From Zopfochytrium polystomum (taxonomy: Eukaryota > Chytridiomycota > Chytridiomycetes > Chytridiales > Chytridiaceae): a stretch of DNA of 64,000 nt. The stretch spans positions 186,001 to 250,000 of the forward strand of contig JAIVFJ010000022.1 in the NCBI GenBank assembly GCA_025765615.1, given 5' to 3'. This document shows, in pieces, positions 58,544-64,000 of the stretch. The translations under genes were made by a program, and so were the position numbers. The first letter of the stretch is position 1, and every line of letters begins with the position of its first letter. The notes under the pieces are model-generated. The model made no database searches and had not been told where the DNA came from. It saw only the letters and a program-made list of their open reading frames with translations.

Positions 58544-59422
58544 CTTGGAGCGTCATTTGAGACCGCGCTGATGAGGACTGCCGTATTCGCGAGTTTGTCT
58601 GTTTGTCAGCTGCTCGTGCGAATCTGGACCCTTACAGGATGCCGAAGAATTGATGATGGGCTCGGAACTGATTTTAGTAGTTCATTACTGGCACAAGTTT
58701 GTGGGTAAGAATAAAAAAAGGAAGGGCCATAAGGAGAGAAGCCACACCCACGTCCATCAAAGATAAGATGTCAGATGCATGCGATCAAGAGGTCACGGAG
58801 ATGCCCCGGCACGACTCGTTCCAGACGCGCAAAACTCCCTTGGACTCCTTTGTTGCGGAGACATAGGAAACTTCTGCCCACCGGCAACTCTTGATATTCC
58901 TCGCGCAAACTTGATCCCATCAACCCACCAAGCACCGCCAAGAAATTTAGCCCCACGACCGATGCTGCCTGGCGCTGCTTGCGTTCCGCCCGGCACAATG
59001 GCGTCAAAGTCTTCGGGGGTCGCGGCCAGTCTGTTCGTGAAATTTGTGGGTCAAGAGTAAGCCGCGCTTGCAAAAAAAAGCTCGAGATGTTAGAATGCCG
59101 ATCTTGCTTTCTCGAAGGGATGTGGTTGTGGTCACTCCTCTGCAGGAAAATTTTTTTTGTTGCAGGCGATTTCCGCTTTCGTGGTTCCCGAATCGAGTCA
59201 GTTTTCTTCGCCGGCGAGACCAAAGGAGGTTGACTTTCCGGCTCTGCTCGGCGCGGGCGGGCGGACGGACGGACGGACGGACGTGGGCAGTTACGGCAGC
59301 AAAGATTCCGCCGCCGCTCGGTACCCTTGTTTACCCCTATAAACTTCGAGACTGACGAAAATGGGGACCAACACAATATTTCTATTCATTCGCAGCTTCT
59401 CGTCTGTTCCACCGTCAAAAGA
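58544..59422 (+). other. Divergent intergenic region
   Basis: Lies between divergent genes and should hold both promoters. It contains a (GGAC)n run at about 59262-59281, 140 bp before the SDR start. No gene supported. Confidence 0.5.
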
Positions 59423-60221
59423 ATGGCAACCAATAAGTCGAAAGTCATCGTCGTTGCAGGGTACGGTGTCGGCATAAGCCGCTCTGTGGCAGAGCTCTTT
59501 GGCAAGAAGGGATTTAAAGTGGCGCTTCTTGCTCGCACCGAATCGAGGCTCCGTGAGGCCGAGAAAGGTTTGTGCAAGGCAGGCATATTGCCTGTCACAA
59601 CCGACGGCATTTGGTAACAACCCACCAACCCGCTCTGCCACCTTCTTCGCACAGAACTTGCCGCCCAGGACATAGTAGCCAAAGGCGTCCCTGTCGACCT
59701 CACCGATCAGAAAGCAACAAGCGCTGCCCTTGCTACAGTCCGCAGCACCCTCGGTCCCGTCCACATTCTTCTTTGGAACCCCGCAACTCTTTCCAAAACC
59801 GTCCACCCTTCTCGACCCCGAAAACTACGCCGACGCTCTCTCCTACTCCTTCAACATTCAGGTCGCCGCACTCTTAACCGCCGTCCACGCCGTCCTTGGC
59901 GACATCACCCAGTCCAAGGGTGCAGTCCTCGTGACAGGCGGCGGGTTCGGGAGCGACGCGCCGGAACTGAGCAAGCTTGCCGTTCAGTACAAGGTGTCGA
60001 CCGTCGGCGCCCTCATGGCGGCAAAGCACAAGGTCGTGGCGCTGCTGAACGAGGAGCTGGCGGCTTCCGGCGCCTACGCTGGAGAGGTCCAGGTGCTCGC
60101 CGCGGTCAAGGGGACGCCGTTTGCGGAGCAAGCGCCGCACGTGGTCGAGCCGGATGCGGTTGCGGAGAGATTCCTGAGGCTGTACGAGGAGAGGACTTCG
60201 GTTTTTGATTCTATCGCGTGA
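59423..60221 (+). CDS. Short-chain dehydrogenase-like protein with a frame break
   Basis: Exons 59423-59567 and 59655-60221, about 236 residues. A Rossmann fold is visible: KVIVVAGYGVGISRSVAELF (dinucleotide loop), VALLARTESRL, VDLTD, and WNPAT in place of NNAG. After KTVHP the frame moves by one base near 59800; the continuation is LDPENYADALSYSFNIQ, AVLVTGGGF and so on. The usual YxxxK catalytic pair is absent (the region reads QYKVSTVGALMAAKHK), so this is an atypical SDR, possibly without oxidoreductase activity. The break may be an assembly error. Confidence 0.7.
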
Positions 60222-60306
60222 GCTTCCTTCAAGGAGGCTCGTCGTTGGTTGTGTAATGCTCGGCTGGGAACGCTCGCAGCATTAGTGCGAAGCCATCAGT
60301 AGATGA

Positions 60307-60312
60307 AATAAA
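60307..60312 (+). terminator. Poly(A) signal AATAAA
   Basis: AATAAA 86 nt after the SDR stop codon. Confidence 0.5.
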
Positions 60313-60637
60313 CGAGGAAAGGCAGTCTGTCCCGATAGCTGGCTGTTACGCAGATACAAATCTCGGGGTCAAAACAATCACAGTCCACCATTTGAGAACG
60401 CTAGCGAAGTAATGGGATAGATAATCCAAACTTTTTGGTGTGCTTGTTCTCAAGATGGATTTAATTTCCCAGGGACAATTATTTAGAGTGAGGTTCCTGG
60501 GATGGATTCAACAACCAACCGAACGCCGGACAAGCGAGTCCGGTTGACGGCTTGTACAGTTCAAGCTCACCTTCCAAGCAATGTGTGTATTGGGGTTGTC
60601 CAACGCCTTCCGCACAACAGCTTGAACTGGACGCACA

Positions 60638-61315
60638 TCACAGCCTCTCCAGCGCCGGCCGCAAATCCGAGCCGTCCCCAAAGTAAACCTCGACCCGCTT
60701 CCACTCTGCGCTCCCAAGCTCTCTCGGCATAGCCCGCACGCGCCTCCACACCTCGACCCACCACACGAGATCCCACACGGCCGGCCCGGCCGCGGCGACC
60801 TCCGTCTCGTTCAGCATCGCACCGCCGGGGCCGATTCCAGCGGCCGTCGTCGTCCCGCCACCCACGACGTTCTGGCAGCCCCACCCGGGCGCGACGTGGC
60901 AGCGGGCGATTTCCGGCCATCGCAAGGCGCCGTCGGCGTCGGCGTCGAGGTAGAGGAACAGCGGGCCCCAGGCGCGCTCGGGGATGCCGAGGAGGGCAAA
61001 GGCGCGCACGGCCAGGGTCGCGGGGAGGGTGCAGTTGGGGAACCAGGCAGCGTCGTCGGCGAGGAGGGAGGCGAGCGGGCGGTGGGCGGGGACGGGGGTG
61101 AGGTTGCAGGCGGTCGAGGGCGGGAGGGAGGAGCGGATGAAGCGCGGAAGGAGAGTCGGCCACTGGGTTGGGGCGACGAGGGTGGCAGTGCGTATCAAGA
61201 TGGCGTACTGGCAGGCGACCAACGACGCGATGACGAGGTTGAGAATGAGATCGGTGGAGTTCCCACGGAGAAAAGCGGCTGCTTCTGCGGCACCGGGAAA
61301 GGTTTGGAAGAGCAT
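60638..61315 (-). CDS. Small membrane protein with one EF-hand loop
   Basis: A single-exon frame of 225 residues. A hydrophobic segment near the N-terminus (LILNLVIASLVACQYAILI) is a signal anchor or membrane helix. A canonical EF-hand loop is present, DADADGALRWPE, with calcium ligands at positions 1, 3, 5 and 12. Cys pairs (FPNC, ARCHV..WGC) and NxT/S sites suggest an extracellular location. No family recognised. Composition is GC-rich, so the frame is partly favoured by few stop codons, but the exact EF-hand supports it. Confidence 0.5.
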   Translation of the reverse strand: MLFQTFPGAAEAAAFLRGNSTDLILNLVIASLVACQYAILIRTATLVAPTQWPTLLPRFIRSSLPPSTACNLTPVPAHRPLASLLADDAAWFPNCTLPATLAVRAFALLGIPERAWGPLFLYLDADADGALRWPEIARCHVAPGWGCQNVVGGGTTTAAGIGPGGAMLNETEVAAAGPAVWDLVWWVEVWRRVRAMPRELGSAEWKRVEVYFGDGSDLRPALERL

Positions 61316-61458
61316 ATTATTATTCTTATTCGCTCGCCGCTTGTTCCAGCGAGCCCTCGCGCCTGTTGTTGTTGTTTGTGGGTGGGGTGGGTTGGGTGGC
61401 GTAAACTAGAAATTGTCCTGTACATATGGATCTGCAATAAATCGACGACAACACCATT

Positions 61459-61481
61459 CCATCCATCCATCCATCCATCCA
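61459..61481 (+). repeat. (CCAT)n microsatellite
   Basis: Five to six CCAT units in the 3' flank between the EF-hand and ankyrin genes. Confidence 0.85.
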
Positions 61482-61580
61482 TATAGCAAAAAAAACAGAT
61501 GCAAAACATTTGGTTCCAGCAGCTTCTATTACCAGACCTCCTATTATTATGCACCTTACCTTAATCCGTCAATCACCAAC

Positions 61581-64000
61581 TCATCTCACGGACTCGACCC
61601 ACCTCGCCGCCTCGTCGCGTCCACTGGCAACAGCGATTTGCTGGCCCGTCCGACCCTTCAAGTCAACCACACGGACATCAGCACCATGCCGAACGACCAG
61701 CGCAAGCACATCCACGGAACCGACCTGGCACGCCAGCAAGAACGGCGTCATCCCCTCCGCGTTCCTCGCCTCCAGCCCCGCGCCTCCCTTCTCCAACAGG
61801 AACCTGCACGTATCCACATTCGCCCCCAGCACCGCGGCATGCAGCGCCGCGTTCCCCGCCGCGTCGCGCCACTCGACGGACCCGCCGCGCGCCAGGACCG
61901 CCTCGACGACATCGGCGTTCGCGAACCGCGCCGCGATTCCCACCGCCGAGTCGTCCCCCTCGGCCGTCCTCGCCGTCACGTCGGCGCCGCCGCCAGTGTC
62001 CAGCAGCCACCGCACGACCTCGGCGTGGGCGTGGCGCGCGGCGACGTGCAGCGGCGTCCAGGCGAGCGGGGCGGCGCTGCGCGCGTTCGGGTCCGCGGCG
62101 CCGCGGCGCACCAGGGCGGCGGCGGCGGCGGCGTGGCCGTTCTGTGCCGCGACGTGCAGCGGCGTCCAACCATCGGCAGGCTCGCGGGCGGCGGTGGACG
62201 CGCCGTGCTGCAGCAGGCGCGTGCAGACGTCGGCGCGGCCCGTCTGCGCGGCGAGGTGCAGCGCGGTCCAGCCGCTGGCCGTCACGGCGTTGGGGTCCGC
62301 GGCGGCGGCGGCACCGCCGGGTTGGCAGAGGGCCTGGACAACGTCGGCGTGCTCGTTTTGGGCGGCGAGGTGCAGGGGCGTCCATTTTTGATGGGTTGCG
62401 GCGGTGGGGGAGGCGCCGTTTTGGAGCAGGCACCTTACGGCCTCGACGTGGCCGTTCTTCGCGGCAAAGTGGAGCGGCGTCCAGCCGTCCGTCTCAGCGG
62501 CGTTTGCGTTTGCGCCACTGGAGAGTAGCTGCTTGACGACTTCGAGGTGGCCATTCTGCGCGGCGGTGTGCAAGGCCGTGAGGCTGGTCGAGTTTTCGGC
62601 GTTGACGTAGGCGCCTTCGTCCAGCAGACACTTTACAAACTCCAGGTGCCCGTTCATGGCAGCCACCATCAGCGGCGTCCACTTTCTCTTGTTCCGAGCG
62701 TCGACCGTCACGCCGTGCGTCACGAGCAGTTTCGCGCAGTCGACGTGCCCATTCCGAGCGGCGCTGAAGAGCGGTGTCGTCTTCTTGACGGTCTCTGCGT
62801 TCACGTTGGCGCCGTGCGCGATCAGGTAGGCGGCGATTTCCGCGCGCCCGTGGCGCGACGCGACGTGCAGCGGTGTCCACAGTTCGTTGTCACCGGCATT
62901 TACGTCGGCGCCACGGAGTGTCAATGTTTCCACTATTGACAAGTGCCCGCTCCTCACTGCGTGGAAAAGGGGCGTTCGCTTTTCGGCGTCCTCTGCCTTG
63001 GCGTTGGCACCGTGCTCCAAAAGCCACTTGACAACGTCGAGGTATCCATGGTCGCAAGCGATGTGGAGAGGAGAGTTCCCCGCCTCGTCGGGTTGCGAAA
63101 GGGATTTTCCTGTCGCACTAAAGTATGCCGGCAGTTCTGCAGGGTCACGCGGAAGGCTATCGCTTGTAGCTGAGACATCGACACCCTTCGATGAGGTGGA
63201 ATTTACGGGGCAAATCATTTAAATCAAGCAGGAGCAAGGGGGAATGAAAAAAAAATTCAAAAAACAAAGAGAAACCTACCGCCTGCTTTACAAACTCCAG
63301 TATTTGCGATCTACATCCCCAGTCCTGAGCCTTTTTCCCATCGGAATCCTCTAGATTAAAGTCGGCTCCCCTGCGAAGCAGTACGGCGACCGCGTCAGCG
63401 TGGCCACCTTTTGCCGCAATGATCAGTGGCGTCCTGTTCTTTTCGCCCCACTGCATCCGGTCGCCGCGCGTCGCCCCACGACAGTTTACGTCTTCCCCGC
63501 CAAAGCTGATCAGGGCGTCGCACGCCAGCGCAAGTCCACGTCTGGCGGCTTCGTACAGCGGCGCCGACGGGAACGCCCTGAGCCGGCCCGCCTCGACGAC
63601 GACGGCCTTCCCGTTGCCGCTCTTGACGGCCCACTCTACGAGCCACTCGGCGCCGTGCAGGATCCCCGCGCAGAGCGCCGCCGCACCAAACTTGTCGGGC
63701 TCGCAAAACGCCTGCCACTCGGCGGTGGCTAGGACGGCGGCCTCGCCCGCTTCAACGAGGTGGGCCTGCCAGTGCTTGAACGCGTACTGCGCGGCCGGGT
63801 TGTCGGTGGTGAAGCCGGCGGATCCGATGAGGGCCTCGTACTTGTTTTCGATGGATGACGCGTGCTGCAACATGGTACGAAGGCAGGCGACGACCATGTC
63901 TTTGCGAGCTTCGGGCAAGTGGATGTAATATTTTCGGTCGGCGCATCGGCTGCTGGAGACGAGGTGGTCGGCAAGTGTTTTGTGCATCAGCTTTATCTTG
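61581..64000 (-). CDS. Ankyrin-repeat protein, probable C-terminal part of an NLR-like (NACHT) receptor
   Basis: Exons <64000-63280 and 63185-61581; 770 residues from the first visible ATG (63987), but the frame stays open to the window edge, so the true start probably lies outside. The first 70 residues (HKTLADHL, YYIHLPEARKDMVVACLRTML, AQYAFKHWQAHL) have the pattern that follows the NACHT domain in fungal NACHT-ankyrin proteins (HxSFxDFL...H..LA..CL..M...YA..YWxxH). This is recognition from memory and needs a profile search. Then about fifteen ankyrin repeats follow (for example GWTPLHFAAKNGHVEAVRCLLQ). The C-terminus ends in DLKGRTGQQIA and a short helix. The distal repeats are very GC-rich and Ala-rich. 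Confidence 0.8.

Noticed and set aside
1..64000. CRISPR arrays, bacterial operons or phage genes
   Set aside because: No spaced identical repeats with unique spacers and no ribosome-binding-site gene strings; the window is eukaryotic throughout.

Overview
The window is eukaryotic and looks like a zoosporic (chytrid-type) fungus. It has compact spliced genes with many introns of about 47-120 nt and GT...AG borders. It encodes an Sfp1-like zinc-finger regulator, a fused trehalose synthase/phosphatase, a fungal OPT peptide transporter and, decisively, a complete IFT56 (TTC26) intraflagellar transport gene, which flagellum-less Dikarya lack. The exact taxon cannot be read from the sequence.

Layout, left to right. 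A 5'-truncated transporter-like gene (1-1442) is followed by a long coiled-coil gene with an internal duplication and three single-base frame breaks (1713-5715), then a bifunctional trehalose-6-phosphate synthase/phosphatase with one frame break (6633-9723). After 2.5 kb without a convincing gene come a Ser/Pro/Gln-rich protein (12192-14714), an OPT transporter with a clear TATA box (16692-19332), a MARCH-type RING-CH membrane ubiquitin ligase with a very large insert (20145-21861), a possible 42-residue gene (22255-22701), and IFT56 in 13 exons (22893-25325). The minus strand then carries an SMG5-like gene of nonsense-mediated decay (27226-31438).

From 32189 to 39358 lies a decayed Ty1/copia retrotransposon in minus orientation. 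It has 135-bp LTRs and a 5-bp target duplication. A 791-bp solo LTR of another element, with its own 5-bp duplication, sits inside its gag gene. To the right follow an Sfp1-like zinc-finger gene (minus, 40769-42149), a low-complexity gene (minus, 43033-43632), a CAMK-type protein kinase (46195-48924), two decayed copies of an unknown sequence family (about 50085-50763 and 52070-52300), and the chaperonin subunit CCT2 (minus, 52451-54694). Then come a small single-pass membrane protein (55700-56595), a secreted fasciclin-domain protein (minus, 56950-58497), an SDR-like oxidoreductase with a frame break (59423-60221), a small EF-hand membrane protein (minus, 60638-61315), and, running off the right edge, an ankyrin-repeat protein whose N-terminal part looks like the segment that follows NACHT in fungal NLR-like receptors (minus, 61581-64000).

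The genes do not form one pathway; this is ordinary eukaryotic gene order with mixed strands. Themes that recur are introns placed at or just after the initiation codon, CAGA/GTCT-type tetranucleotide repeats close to the 5' ends of many genes, and isolated single-base frame breaks in otherwise conserved genes. The breaks may be assembly errors, decay or, less likely, recoding. All exon borders are my own reading of splice signals and frames, without transcript data.
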